DNA of 64,000 bases from Rhynchopus sp. YZ270_cl-10 (GCA_964035575.1 OZ037891.1:1240001-1304000), one strand, 5' to 3'. Shown: positions 10,913 to 21,537, counted from the stretch's first letter. Translations and numbers: made by a program. The notes: a model not told the origin generated them from the letters alone.

Positions 10913-11302
10913 TCTTGGGGGAGAGGAGTTGTTTGCTTTATATATTTTCCACCCAACCAGCATTCACAGCCTTAACTAGAGAGGGCAGGGTGGCTGCATT
11001 CCTCGGAACGGGGTGCTCCAGCTTTTTTTTTGTTAAAAACGTTAGGTAACTGTATGCAGACCATCTTTGTGTGGTGGCCTACCCCTTTTAAAATTTTTGA
11101 AGAAGAAAAGAGGGGGAAAAAAACGTAGTGGAGCTCGTCCTCGGGTGTCTACAGTAATGTTAGTTTTTCAAAAAAAAAACGTTGGCATATCGGGGCTACG
11201 ACCGTTTTTTTTGTTTTTAAAAAAAGTCCTCATTTTGTTTGGACACCCATTTGCGGGGTTAGTGGGGGTGCTGTATGATTTCATACTTTTTGTGAGGAAG
11301 GT

Positions 11303-11541
11303 TTTCAACCTACCTTCCTTCACCCCCCCTGTAAGGGCAACCGTAGGTGAAGTAAGGTATAGTATTGAAATCGATGTGGGGGGGGAAAGGGTCAATTTTA
11401 CAAAACCAGATTTTGAGGAAAATTTTGGCCAACCGGGCTCATATTTCTCAAAATTTAAGTGGTCAAAAAATTGTCCAATTTTCGAGATTGACCCCACCAC
11501 TGCACGGGCGGAGCCCAAAAATGCAAATAAGGACCCTTTTT
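11303..11541. repeat. ~262-bp repeat, single dispersed copy
   Basis: Matches the two tandem units at 21605-22130 along its length, lacking about 22 bp of the middle. Starts TTCAACCTACCTTCC, ends GGACCCTTTTT. The frame on either strand is not convincing. Confidence 0.8.
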
Positions 11542-11647
11542 AGTTTGTTCTCTTGAAATATGTAATTTCATATTTTCGCGAAAAAAAATAAGACTGATCC
11601 TACAAGGGTTGAAGGAAGGTGGTTGAAAATTACAATAACAACAAGAA

Positions 11648-12135
11648 CAAGTAATTGCTAAGAAAAAAAACGGGGTGTGCTGTGGAAAACCCCGCGCGAT
11701 TTTCGAAACCACCGTAGCATCCTAGCGATTTGCTGGAGGTGCTGATGTGACTGGTGTGATCGACGTGTTGTCGTCTGTGCATTCTGTGCTTCTTCCACAC
11801 TGCTCCAACGACGACGACACTGCGTGGGACCCTGTGGACAAAAACGAGCTGGAACACGCCGAGCCTGCCGAGCCTACTTCCAACAACGCTATCGATCAGA
11901 TGGTGCTGGATGAAGAGGACAGCCCCCTTCTTGAACGTTTCATCAGATGCAGGCGTCCAGTGGGTCTGGCAGCGTACGAAGAGCGTTAACATACCTGCAG
12001 AAGAGCAGAGTGCTGGGTGTTTGAATGAAAGTTGTTGTTTTTTGCTTGAGCAGAGTGCTGGGTGTGTTGTAGATAATTTCTATAGGGTGGAGTTCCACAG
12101 CACACCCCGTTTTTTTTTCCGATAGCAATTACTTG
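11648..12135. mobile_element. inverted-repeat element carrying a coding-like segment
   Basis: Ends CAAGTAATTGCTA...ACGGGGTGTGCTGTGG and its inverse (12095-12135). A single end copy is also at 22199-22237. No target duplication is clear. Between the ends lies an 80-codon frame with host-like codon use (11747-11989), listed separately, so this may be a gene-capturing (Pack-type) element. Confidence 0.6.
11747..11989 (+). CDS. hypothetical 80-residue frame inside an inverted-repeat element
   Basis: Starts MTGVIDVLSSVHSVLLPHCS and ends RRPVGLAAYEER. Acidic, no recognised domain. Its GC-rich third positions and repeated Asp/Glu resemble the host genes rather than the AT-rich flank. It could be a captured gene fragment or an element-encoded accessory peptide. 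No family recognised. Confidence 0.3.
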   Translation: MTGVIDVLSSVHSVLLPHCSNDDDTAWDPVDKNELEHAEPAEPTSNNAIDQMVLDEEDSPLLERFIRCRRPVGLAAYEER

Positions 12136-12725
12136 TTTTTTCTCTTATTGGTACTTATTAGATGAGACCCAGCTTCCAAAGCCTTTTCTTTATTGTGTGC
12201 TACGAAAACTTATCAGACGTGTGCACGAGAGGCCCATTCTGAAAGTGTTCTGTATTGTGTCTCTGTGTGGGGGGGCTGGAGGTGGACGGCTGTTGTTCAT
12301 CTGCCAAGATTGTTTTGTTTGTTTCTGTTCTATGTTGTGTCAGTTTTACTATGGTCGTGGCTTTTGGTGGTTGGGAGGGGAGGGGGAAGGGGTGGAAGGA
12401 CAACTGACAGCTGTGTGTGCCTTCCCACAGTAGTCATCTCAATGTAATTGCTATCAAGGTGCCTCTCATACTCGTACCAACTTTTTTTTTTTGCGGTTCC
12501 CCCTTTTTATGTTCGGGAGAGTCTTTTTCAAAATAAAAGTGAAAAGAAAAGTGAAAAAAAAAATCTCCCTGCTTCAAAAAAGGCGTCAGTACTAGTCTGA
12601 GTAGTGCAATACTTTACAGAAAATATAAAAAATAGTTTCTTTACCCTATACGCGATTACTTTGCCGGAATACCCCCTATTCCCTTCCACACAACCAGCCG
12701 CACATAAGAGCTCTTTCCTTTGAAC
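12136..12725. other. intergenic and leader of the next gene
   Basis: No gene. A C/T-rich stretch ending in AG at 12697 lies 28 nt before the start codon at 12726 and could be its splice acceptor. Confidence 0.45.
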
Positions 12726-13814
12726 ATGGACATCACAGGACACTTCGAGTCTGCAAGCTGTGTGATAGAAGTGGACGGGAGCGCCACTCTTAAGGAAGTG
12801 AAGCAGAGACTTCTTGAGGAGCTTGGCATGCCACGCGCTCGGCGTGTTGGTATGCGGATGAGGGGCGGTGGCGACATCGGGGACGACGACGTACGCATCT
12901 GCGACACGGAGATGGATGAGGGATGTGCCGTGGAGCTGTACTGCACCGGAAACATCACTCCTGGGGTGATACCATGTGCGGACGCTGAACGTCGGCTCAG
13001 ACTCTCGCCGTGTGAGAAGTACCTCGCAGTGCTGCAGCGCACCAAAGTGTCCATCTTCAGCACGGCAACACATGAGATACTGAGCAGCTTCCCTGTAGCC
13101 GAGGGCTGTTGGTCGCAATCATTCTTGTCGCACAGTGAGTGGATGTCGTCCGTCGATGGGAACCAACAGTGCATCGAAGTCCGTCACGTGAAGACAGGTG
13201 CATTGGAGCACTCCTTTGGAGATGCACTATTTGCTGGTGAGGAGGGGAGTGCGGACACTGCATGGTCTGCCTGTGGAACGAAGCTGTTGTCGCGCTGCGG
13301 AAAAGGTTTGCAGGTGTGGGACATTGCAACGGGCGTTGTTGTGCATGAATGGAGCAAGTTTTGGGATTGCTGCTACCTTTTGGTTGTGAAAGGTGACACG
13401 ATGGTGGCGATGGTGAACGGCGACAAGCTCGCCGTCTGCGACTACACGACTGGGGAGGTGGTGCGCGAACTGACATGCGCTGAGCAGCAGGGTGTTGATG
13501 ATCTGGCAGTGTCGCCAGACAAAAGCTTGGTTGCAGCGGCTTGCTACGACTGCGTGCGCGTCTTGAACATCGAAACGGGTAAATGTGTGTTTAAAGACGA
13601 CTCTTGCAACGCATGGCTAGGTGTTGCTGTGTCCAACGACCTTGTTGCTGCCCAGTCTTTCTATGCTGTGAGCATGTGGTCCATCTCCACAGGTGTGCAA
13701 CGGTTCTGGCTCAGGGGCACAGCGTGCTTCGGGGTTGCAATAAGCAGCTGTGGGGATATGCTGGTGTACGGAGACGCCAGCAGTGGAGAGGTTAACATCG
13801 TAGAGATCGGGTAG
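12726..13814 (+). CDS. ubiquitin-like domain plus beta-propeller (WD40-like) protein
   Basis: 362 residues from the ATG at 12726 (the frame is open 6 nt upstream, but only from a TTG). Residues about 10-75 look like a ubiquitin-like beta-grasp: a VIEVDGSATLKEVKQRLLEE stretch, then an acidic loop and CAVELYCTG. The same kind of head is on the LRR protein at 38886. The rest is degenerate WD40-type blades, for example LRLSPCEKYLAVLQ, TAWSACGTKLLSRC...GLQVWDIATG, LAVSPDKSLVAAAC...VRVLNIETG and VAISSCGDMLVYGD. About six blades can be seen, which with divergent ones could make a propeller. No catalytic motif. Probably a scaffold; partners unknown. Confidence 0.65.
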   Translation: MDITGHFESASCVIEVDGSATLKEVKQRLLEELGMPRARRVGMRMRGGGDIGDDDVRICDTEMDEGCAVELYCTGNITPGVIPCADAERRLRLSPCEKYLAVLQRTKVSIFSTATHEILSSFPVAEGCWSQSFLSHSEWMSSVDGNQQCIEVRHVKTGALEHSFGDALFAGEEGSADTAWSACGTKLLSRCGKGLQVWDIATGVVVHEWSKFWDCCYLLVVKGDTMVAMVNGDKLAVCDYTTGEVVRELTCAEQQGVDDLAVSPDKSLVAAACYDCVRVLNIETGKCVFKDDSCNAWLGVAVSNDLVAAQSFYAVSMWSISTGVQRFWLRGTACFGVAISSCGDMLVYGDASSGEVNIVEIG

Positions 13815-14190
13815 GTCTTCGCCCTGCTATTTTCCTATTTTCCTATTTTCAAGACCTTTCCAGGAAATAGCTGTATTCTTGGTGTCCAAAGCTGTGCATG
13901 GTGCAACTCAGGGTCATTTAAACGACATTTTTTTGACCTTCTCCCGACTTGGACCACACCAATTTATGCAAAAAAAACTAATAAAATAATCCGTGTTTAC
14001 CTTCACACACGCTGCCCCTTTCCGCTTTATCTTCCCCCTCATCCCTCATTCCTCCCCCAACCATTTCTCTCAACACCCCACCTCAGGCCCAAACACAAGA
14101 CGGCCATCTCCCCAACACACCACCGTACACACTGCCACCTCTCACGGAGTTGGAGTCTTCACACTTCGCCTGGAGCACTCACATAACACA
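13815..14190. other. intergenic and leader of the VAP-like gene
   Basis: No gene. A C/T-rich stretch ending CCTCAG (AG at 14086) is a likely splice acceptor 104 nt before the start codon. Confidence 0.5.
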
Positions 14191-15248
14191 ATGCAGGAGC
14201 TGGCTGTCTCGGTCGATGCTGAGAAGGTGCACTTTACGAGCAGTGTGCGTGAAAACCGCTTCCGCATCACGAATGCTGGCGACGCAACCGTTGCGTACAA
14301 GATGAAGATGTCCACGAGGGATGGCTACAACGTGCGGCCTCGGGGTGGCTTTGTGGGTGCTGGGGAGGGTGTGGAGATTGTCATTACCGTTGATGTGGGT
14401 GGCCTGCATGCACAGAGCAGGACAGCAGAGAACATTGTCATCGAGACACGCGAGCTAAGCGCGGTGGAAGAAACCGCACGGTCCCTCTGCAGCAAAGACG
14501 ACGACGCAGGCATGCGCGCCGCCCTCGGCATCACCCCCGCCGTCCCCGTCTCCACCGCTAAGGACCTTGCCCTCTGGATGCTCAAGAACGCAAAGGAGAA
14601 GACACGCGAAAAGATCCTCCAGCTCGGCTGCACGCTCGACCCCGCGCTGCTACAGCTCAGTGCGAACAGGGGGGCACCGAAGGCAGAGAAGGCCACACCC
14701 GTGTCCACAGTATGTCCCCACTCCATCGCTTCTCCCCCTAGAGGTTTCTCTCTTAGGATCCTCCGAAGCCCTATCCATAATAGTCTATCTCATATTTGAG
14801 GTTTCTTTTCACATCACAATCATAAGGTAGAATAATACACACCTCTTCCATCTTAAGGTGGCTAAACATGAGGCTTAGGTTCATCTCCAATTTTCTTTTT
14901 CTCTCCAACAAAACAAAATCTTCTCATTCAAACTCTTCTCAAACACAGCCCGCACCAGCCCCAGCAGGGTCCGCAGCACCGATGACTGTGATGTCTGAGA
15001 CGGCGCTGTCAACGGAAATCGATTTTGCGGCGAAGGAAGTCACACGGCTGAAGGCAGACATCAACGCGATGGAGCAGAAGCAGCAGGAGCTCAGCAGCGC
15101 GAACCGCCTGCACCAGGCAGCCTCGGAAGAGCTGCGGAGCAAGGCTGAGAACGTCGCGAGCACGCTCCCGCTCTATGCTGTTGTGGTCCTCTGGCTGGTC
15201 TTCTTCTACATCGGTCTGACGCTCGATAAATACTATTCAGTGGAATGA
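14191..15248 (+). CDS. VAP-like MSP-domain protein, ER tail-anchored
   Basis: Two exons, 14191-14709 and 14949-15248, joined in phase 0 over a 239-nt intron (GTATGT...CACAG); 272 residues. Residues about 5-95 form an MSP domain; TRDGYNVRPRGGFVGAGEGV resembles the VAP core around YxVRPNxG, which in the family binds FFAT motifs. A middle region follows (LALWMLKNAKEKTREKILQL), then a coiled coil in exon 2 (EVTRLKADINAMEQKQQEL) and a C-terminal membrane helix LPLYAVVVLWLVFFYIGLTL with a short tail DKYYSVE. This is the layout of VAP proteins, which tether the ER to other membranes. The intron holds an R1 repeat at 14855-14906. A nearer AG at 14743 would give a different, shorter tail; exon 2 as chosen is better because it supplies coiled coil and anchor. 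Confidence 0.85.
14855..14906 (+). repeat. R1 repeat inside the VAP-like gene intron
   Basis: AAGGTGGCTAAACATGAGG then CTTAGGTTCATCTCC followed by a T/C tract. R1 consensus: AAGGTGACTAAGCACGAGAG, then GCTTAGGTTCATCTTATAA and a pyrimidine run. This copy is 42 nt from the 3' splice site, in the polypyrimidine region of the intron. Confidence 0.75.
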
Positions 15249-15556
15249 TCGGAAAAAGGGAAAAGACTTTCGCCAAATAGATTCGAAAAAAGGAGGGTTT
15301 TTTTGCACAAAAAATAACGCAAAATAAGTTAGATCTGTTTTTTTTTTTAACACAAAAAAATCGCTACAGTTGCGTTTTTTTTTGGAGGGGCAAATGCGAT
15401 CGAACGCATCTAACAAATGCAAAAAAAAAAAACCCTCTACAATCCTTTTGCACAATCCTGTGTGGTAATGCCACCACTCCTCCACCCCTCCACACCCCAT
15501 TCCACATCACTCCCCCTCAGGCATGAGCTTTGCTCTCTTGTCAATCCACACATAAC
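15249..15556. other. intergenic and leader of the phosphatase gene
   Basis: No gene. CACTCCCCCTCAG (AG at 15520) is an acceptor-like tract. A 10-codon upstream frame begins ATG at 15523 and stops at 15555, just before the main start at 15557. Confidence 0.5.
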
Positions 15557-16300
15557 ATGACGAACTCAGGACCGGTGGCCCCACTTTCAGGTGGGATGCG
15601 TAATAAGAAGAAGAAGGACTTTTTGACGTCACTTGTCCCTATTAAACCAGTGCAGAAGATTGTTGTTGCGCCTGAGGACAGCAGTGTGTGTCTTCTGCAG
15701 GATAAGGAGGAAGACTTCGCCTCAAGCATCTTTCCTTGGCTCTTTTTGGGCGGAGCACACGACGCAGAGCGTGTACACGAGCTTCGCACGCATCAGGTGA
15801 CCCACGTCATCAACCTCTCCCCTGAGTCGAAGATCCCTGTCTGCGAGGGGATCCGCTACCTCCATGTGAACGTGGGGGACCACTCCGACCAGCCAATTCA
15901 TGAGCACTTCGAGTCGACGATCTCCTTTATTGATGAGGCCCGTCAGCATGGGAAGGTGTTGGTGCACTGTAGACACGGGATTTCTCGGAGTGCGACGATT
16001 GTGATTGCGTATCTCATTAAGAAGATGTGCATTCCTGTTATCCTTGCGAAGGGCATAGTGAAGCAGCTGCGGCCTGTCATCAATCCGAACCTCGGCTTTG
16101 TCGATGCGTTATGCACCTTCCAACGGCAAGAAGGTGTCGACCTCTCGCTCCCTCTCTCCTCCTACCGCACAACGCTCGAGAGCTGGTCCTTCTCCTGTTC
16201 CGTTCTCGAATCGTACGCAGGTGACCGACAAGGTGCGTCATCCCCGCAGAGCACCCCCCTCTCCTCACCACCAAGCCCACAAGGGATTCTCTGCTTTTGA
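15557..16300 (+). CDS. dual-specificity protein phosphatase
   Basis: 247 residues from the ATG at 15557; the frame is open upstream only from a TTG. The catalytic loop is VHCRHGISRSAT with Cys138 and Arg144 (HCx5R). The WPD-type loop is probably VNVGDHSDQPI near residues 106-116, supplying the general acid Asp. Upstream FPWLFLGGAHDAERVHELRT and HVINLSPES are typical of the DSP fold entry, and LRPVINPNLGFVDALCTFQR of its C-terminal end. The N-terminal 55 residues are basic and probably disordered. Single exon. A short upstream ATG frame could lower its translation. By family it dephosphorylates Tyr and Ser/Thr, often on MAP kinases, but the substrate cannot be read from sequence. Confidence 0.9.
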   Translation: MTNSGPVAPLSGGMRNKKKKDFLTSLVPIKPVQKIVVAPEDSSVCLLQDKEEDFASSIFPWLFLGGAHDAERVHELRTHQVTHVINLSPESKIPVCEGIRYLHVNVGDHSDQPIHEHFESTISFIDEARQHGKVLVHCRHGISRSATIVIAYLIKKMCIPVILAKGIVKQLRPVINPNLGFVDALCTFQRQEGVDLSLPLSSYRTTLESWSFSCSVLESYAGDRQGASSPQSTPLSSPPSPQGILCF

Positions 16301-16412
16301 AGGAGTAAAAATAAAAGATTGGGTGGGATATGGGGGGGTGGGGGGGAAAGTGAAGGTGATATGGGTGGGGTTTTCGGTTCTGTACAATTTTTTTTTGAGA
16401 GACAAATGTATT

Positions 16413-16985
16413 CAGGGGTTAAGTTAGCTTTTTTTTTTTCTCGCTGAGTCGGGTTTTCTGGGTTTTTATCGGCTTTTCTGGATTTTGCGAAAAATAACCC
16501 ATTCCCTCCGCGAGCGCAGCGAGCGGGAAAATTTTTAAGGTGCACCTCCGCGAGCGTAGCGAGCGGAAAAAAAATTCCGCAATTTTTGGGCAAAGTTCAA
16601 AAATCCCACCAAAAAATGGGGGGACCCTGGGGATTTTTGGATTTGTCCTAACAATTTTGACCAACCTCAGTTCCCACTTCCTGCCTCATCCGCACTCTCG
16701 CAACACTAGTACTGAACCCGAAGTTCGCCAGAGATCCCTGTTGCCTCTTCATATGAATAATTCCCAGTTCTGACGGGGGGTTTGTTTGGGTCGGGAGGAT
16801 ATTTTTTTTCTTAGGGGAGGGGGCTCCGCCCCCACCCCTACCCCACCTTCCCAGCCTACACCACCCAAAAATTTGGATTTTTTTTTTTTTTTTCAGATTC
16901 CAATTTTTTTTTTTTTTTTTGAAAAACCCGAAAACCCGAAAACCGGGTTTTGAAAACCCAGAAACCCGCCCTAACTTAACCCCTG
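16413..16985. mobile_element. hAT-like MITE (family C)
   Basis: 573 bp with perfect 15-bp ends CAGGGGTTAAGTTAG / CTAACTTAACCCCTG and an 8-bp target duplication AATGTATT (16405-16412, 16986-16993). Subterminal AAACCCGAAAACCCG tracts. Inside, two copies of CCGCGAGCG(C/T)AGCGAGCGG, about 47 bp apart. No transposase. Confidence 0.9.
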
Positions 16986-17010
16986 AATGTATTTTTGTCT
17001 GTTTTTGTCA

Positions 17011-17050
17011 GTGTCTTGCGTTGAACGGTGAGGCGTTTTTTTTGCATCTT
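17011..17050 (+). repeat. dispersed repeat R3
   Basis: GTGTCTTGCGTTGAACGG then TGAGGCGTTT...TTTGCATC; divergent R3 copy, just after the family C element. A divergent R4 pair (GTGGAG...GTGTCTACAC) follows at about 17165-17275. Confidence 0.45.
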
Positions 17051-17516
17051 TTTTCCCTTTTCCCCTCTCCGACTACATAATGCCTTTTTTGTTTGTGAAT
17101 AAAGGGTGTAGTGTAAGACTGTGTCCAATGGCAGCTACACGAAGAAGATCATCACAAAAAAAAAAAAAAACTGCGTGGAGCTCACACGAGAAAAAAGCGA
17201 GGTGTCTACACGTTTAAAAAAAAAACGAAAGTATAGTGGAGTGTATGGGTGTTTACACTAATACCAAGTTTTTTTTTCCAAAATAAATAAAACTCCAAAA
17301 ATATCCTCTCCAGCACAGCGTCTTTTTCAACGATTGTTTTTTTTTTCTTTCCTATCCCCCTTCCCTCCCTTCTATTGAAGGTGCGTTTTTTTTTAAAGGA
17401 TATTTTTCTCTTTTTTTATTTTTTTTCAAATGATAGCTGGCTTTTGTCCCTTACTTGGGTAGCCACCTGATTTTGCCTGAAAATTTTGGTGGAGTTTGGT
17501 TGTATTTTCTCGAGCC

Positions 17517-17613
17517 AAGGTGACTAAGCACATAACCAATGTTCAAAACATTAAGTAATCTAATAAGACGAAGCACGAGACGCTTAGGTTCATCTTATAA
17601 TCTTTTCTTTAAA
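17517..17613 (+). repeat. R1 composite: R1 half, palindromic spacer, full R1
   Basis: AAGGTGACTAAGCAC, then a 32-nt spacer (17532-17563) containing AATGTTCAAAACATT, then GACGAAGCACGAGACGCTTAG and the usual TTCATCTTATAA tail. The spacer is identical to 63781-63812, where the same R1-spacer-R1 order occurs. Confidence 0.8.
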
Positions 17614-17797
17614 TACCACCTGACACTAAACTTCACCATACTTTGAGGCAAAAAAAATCAAGTAGGGTAGTTCACTTTGAAATACCAACTTTTGTTCCGC
17701 ATGCTTGGTCCCACAGTGCGCCAGTACCAAGGTACACTGTCTTGAGAGGGCTTTTTTTTGTATTTCAAGTAAAAATTGTTTTTTTGAAAGTTGTCAG
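17614..17797. other. intergenic with R5 fragment
   Basis: Contains GGTACACTGTCTTGAGAGGG and GTATTTCAAG (17731-17770), a copy of a repeat also at 43105-43165. No gene. Confidence 0.5.
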
Positions 17798-17918
17798 CCT
17801 GATTTTTACCCCGCGTATAGCGCGTAAAGGCGTGTAAAGGCTGGGTAAAATGGGTGGGGTTTGGCCTATGCGGGCCTGTGCGGTCCTTTACGCTCCTATA
17901 CGCGGGGTAAAAATCAGG
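17798..17918. mobile_element. short palindromic MITE, CCTGATTTTTACCCCGCG family, copy 2
   Basis: 121 bp with perfect inverted ends CCTGATTTTTACCCCGCG (and outward CGCGGGGTAAAAATCAGG). Related to 6722-6889; no clear target duplication. Confidence 0.75.
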
Positions 17919-18447
17919 TGGGTTGTGCCTTTCTTTCAAAATCTCTTTATTTCGGAAAACCTCCCCTCACTATTACGGTTCTGTTTTTTTTCTTTTAAAT
18001 CCTCTTCTTGCAACACTATACCACTTTACCCTTATTCTGTTACTATTTTACTCTTTTTTTTTTTTGTTTGCAAACATGTATGCATCACAACGCGGTTCAT
18101 TCATCTTTCAAGTTTTTCATTTTAAATTTTCTTTTTCCCCACAACCTTCCAACCCCATATAATTTTTTTTTGGAGGGATTTTTTGGGAGAGTATTTCTGA
18201 CCAACAAATAAAATATTCAGAACAAAATATATTCTTCCTTACTTACGGGGTTCGTCCCCCCCTTTTGGTGGTCAGCCCAGAGTTAAGACGCTCTGCTTCA
18301 CCTTGGGGGGAGGTGTACAGGCTGTGTCTCCACAAGGAAAAAGGGAAACTCCTGCCCAGTTGCAGTATGTAACCCTGCAATGTAGCACACCAACAAAGCT
18401 AAGCAAGGAGGCAGTACGTGGTGCGGCTGCTAAAAAAAAATATATAT

Positions 18448-18500
18448 AGTGGAGTTCATCCTCGGGTGTCTACACTAATACAACCAAGTTTTCAAAAAAA
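18448..18500 (+). repeat. dispersed repeat R4
   Basis: AGTGGAGTTCATCCTCGGG, TGTCTACACTAATACAACC, AAGTTTTCAAAAA. Essentially identical to 19796-19846 and close to 63617-63668; all same strand. Confidence 0.8.
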
Positions 18501-18592
18501 ATAAAGAAACTACCCTTTAAAAGGCTTATCAAGAACAAAAGGTGGTTTATGATAAATGATCGACACAATAAAAAAAAATGCATTTTGTCGCC

Positions 18593-18640
18593 CAGTGCAA
18601 TGCGTTCCGATGAACGATGAGGCCGTTTGCACTCAACGTC
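18593..18640 (+). repeat. dispersed repeat R3
   Basis: CAGTGCAATGCGTTCCGATG then GATGAGGCCGTTTGCACTC; R3 copy. Confidence 0.5.
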
Positions 18641-18864
18641 TCGATTCGTCTTCGGAGGCATCTCCCCCTTTCCCCCCTCAAAAATGGTATCAAAACAAAA
18701 CCCCCACAACACACACCTCCGTTTTTTTTTCTTCCTGGCTGCGCTTTGAGCATTCCCACCCTTTATGTTCATGTTTCCTCTCCCCCCGTCTTTTTTTAGA
18801 TGTGTTTCTCTTGAGTCTGCTGTATGCTGTATTTGGCACACACTTTTTTTTCAATTTTTTTTCT

Positions 18865-18915
18865 TGGTGAAATAAGCACACGAGGGACTTAGTTCATCTT
18901 ATAAACTTTCCCCCG
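18865..18915 (+). repeat. R1 repeat
   Basis: TGGTGAAATAAGCACACGAG then GGACTTAGTTCATCTTATAA and a C/T run. TAAG and CTTA can still pair. Confidence 0.6.
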
Positions 18916-19138
18916 ATAATTAAAAAAAAAAAAACGTGTCGGAGTGCTTCAAATTCAGATAACTGTCTGTACCAGGGGTAGCCCCTCAGGCTTATATGAG
19001 TGACTTAGTGTTACGACCCCTAGATGAATGCGCTCTACACGACCGTAGTCCTTTTACGCGTTAAAAAAAATTTTTTTTTTATTTCTTTTCCTGTCCCCCT
19101 GCTGGCCTCATCGCGCCAAGATTATTATTTTTTTTTTT

Positions 19139-19200
19139 GCGCTTTCCGGGTCTGGCATTGTATGTGTGGGTCAGAGGTGTGCCTGCGTCAATACTCCTCC
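19139..19200 (+). repeat. dispersed repeat R2
   Basis: GCGCTTTCCGGGTCTGGCAT then GGGTCAGAGGTGTGCCTGCG; R2 copy. Confidence 0.6.
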
Positions 19201-19589
19201 CACTCTTTGTTTTGTATTGTGATTTACGGGAAAAAAAAAATGCTTGATCTCCGAGTAAAGGTCGTTCGTGCATTGTGTTCCCAAATGGGCGCCGTCTTGT
19301 CCTTTTCAGCACGCTGTGTTTTTCTTTTTGTCTGATGTGTGCACGAGAGGCACATTCATCTGTCAAAGTTTCCTTTTTTGACTATCTGTTTAGGTGAGAG
19401 TCTTAGGCTCGTCTGATCCCTTCTCTTTTTTAAAAATATACTTTGCAGTGGTTGTAGTGGTGCAGGTTTGGAGGGGTTTTTTTACGCACACTACTTTGTG
19501 AGCGGAAAGTGTCACGTCGTTCACTCACCCAACCGTGCTCCGCAACACCACCACCCAACAGGTGATTTTTAGTGTGTGTGGAAGCGTCA

Positions 19590-19636
19590 ACGCATCAAAC
19601 AAATACAAGAAGGGGGGTGAGGGAACGACAAGTGAC
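19590..19636. repeat. relative of the family A transposon target site, without insertion
   Basis: ACGCATCAAACAAATACAAG then GAGGGAACGACAAGTGA matches 1-43 joined to 968-981, with GGAACGAC present once. It is a second copy of the sequence into which the 44-967 element inserted and confirms that element's borders. Confidence 0.75.
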
Positions 19637-19795
19637 ACTTTCCCTTTTTATGTCTGCAGTGCTTATGTCTGGTTATCCAACAAGGTGTTTTGACTGCCTT
19701 ACATTATCTATGGAGGTCATACATCTCTGACTGCTCTTTAGTTTAAATGCAAAATATACTCCTCAGAAGTCCTCAGAAGAGGAAAAAAAAAAAAT

Positions 19796-19846
19796 AGTGG
19801 AGTTCATCCTCGGGTGTCTACACTAATACAACCAAGTTTTCAAAAA
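19796..19846 (+). repeat. dispersed repeat R4
   Basis: Same as 18448-18500 along almost its whole length, again preceded by a poly(A) run. Confidence 0.8.
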
Positions 19847-19972
19847 CAGGGAAGGAAACCATTTGACTGCTCCACTCATCAAGTATTTCCATTTATTTTC
19901 TTTACAAATGTACAAAACTACTGCAAGGGGGAGGAGGAGTAGGGTTCTTGCGATCAACTCCAGTTTTCTTTT

Positions 19973-20016
19973 TAGGTGACGAAGCAAGGCTTCGGTGCAT
20001 CTTTTGCAATACCTTT
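19973..20016 (+). repeat. R1 repeat with compensatory stem change
   Basis: TAGGTGACGAAGCAAGGCTT then CGGTGCATCTTTTGCAA. The stem here is CGAAGC/GCTTCG instead of CTAAGC/GCTTAG: the T-A pair has become G-C on both sides. Confidence 0.6.
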
Positions 20017-21529
20017 TTATTAATGTGTTTTAAATGTGAATGGAAAGGTGGGTAAGACCGCCCATTTGTGTATTTTTGTTTAATTTATTGTTTCTTCTAA
20101 TTACCGTTTTGTTACTTTTAGTTTATTGTTATTTGTGGCGCAGGAGCGGGCGTTCCCGCCCAAATTTATCTTTTTTTTTTTTCAAATTTCATTATTTAAT
20201 TCACTACCTTGTAACGTTTGTCATCCACTTCTGCTGCTGCTGCTGCTGCTGCTGTTGTTGTTGTTGTTGTTATTTATAACTTTTGCTTTTGTTTATATTT
20301 TTTTTTTTTGGTATTTGTTTTGTCTTCAGTGCTTTCCCCCAGTTTGGCTGTCTGATATCCAAACCTATTTAATACCGAATTTATTTTATTGAACACCAAT
20401 CCTGACAATAGGAAATAGAAACGACTGACGGTGCCGCTGCGTTCACACCTTTTTTTTTCCACACTTCAACCACCACCATACCGTGGGGGGAAAAGGCTTG
20501 CATGATGGAGTACCTCCGTCATCACGTAGACATGTAGTGTACATAGCTTGCGATGAGACAAAGCTACTTACGGTAATACCAAATCGTACACCGTGTGTCA
20601 TATCCTGAAGTAAAGTTTCTATTTTCGTTTTTTCGTTATTATTTTTTAGACAGTCTGTCTCAGTTGGCATTGATCAGAAAGTGTGCATCGCCATAGCAGT
20701 TGTTCACAACATGCTATACTAAAGCGACGTACGAAGTGTATGAGCCACCGCATCGCTGTTGTATGGATTTCCGCACGGCTGTGAAAAAGCTTTTGGAGAG
20801 TTTGCCTGTTTTTGTTTTTCTTCTGTTTTAAACAACAGAATTATTACTGTACAACTGTTTTTTTTTGCTTTCTGCCAATTTTTTCTGCCTGCCTGTCCTT
20901 TCTGTCCATTGTAAATTAAAGCCAAGGTCGGAACACAGACTTCTTCGTCGCACTCTTTTGCATACAGTGGCTCTCTCTGTTCGTCCCAGCCGTGTAGGAT
21001 ATAGAGAGAGGAATAACATGATAGTGTAATACTTTCAGTGTACTGTACGGTTCGCTAGAACTAAAGTTAACAAGAGGAAGGAATCCTTCAAAAAAAAATC
21101 TTGACCGAAAAAAATAAGCAGAACTTAAAAAAAAATTTCCACTCCCCTGCTAGTGTGCAGGTGCGTTCGTGCAACTCGCCACCCCGATATATATTTTTTT
21201 TTTTGCATTTCGTTTTACCCGAGTTTCTTTTAGAAAAGGGGGGAGTCGAAAAACCCCAGCAGTGTGATCGGAACCCAAATTCCCCTCCCGTACTTCTCCC
21301 GTACTTTTCCTGTCTGGTTCCGGCCACACTATTTGCTAATGTTACTTTTTTTCTCACTATTTCCCCCGTACTTTTTTTGTAGTGACGAAAATTCCCCCCC
21401 TTTTTGGAAAAATCTTACTCACAGGGTGTTTTGCGCAACCATAGACAAATTGTGTCATAAAAAGTATGACATCAATGACACTTACTACCATCCAGATCAG
21501 GCGAGGCCTTCTTCACCTTTTTCTGTGTT
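20017..21529. other. intergenic with CTG/TTG microsatellite
   Basis: No gene. A CTG then TTG trinucleotide run at 20230-20271. The rest is AT-rich with poly(T) runs. Confidence 0.55.
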
Positions 21530-21537
21530 GCATTCGC

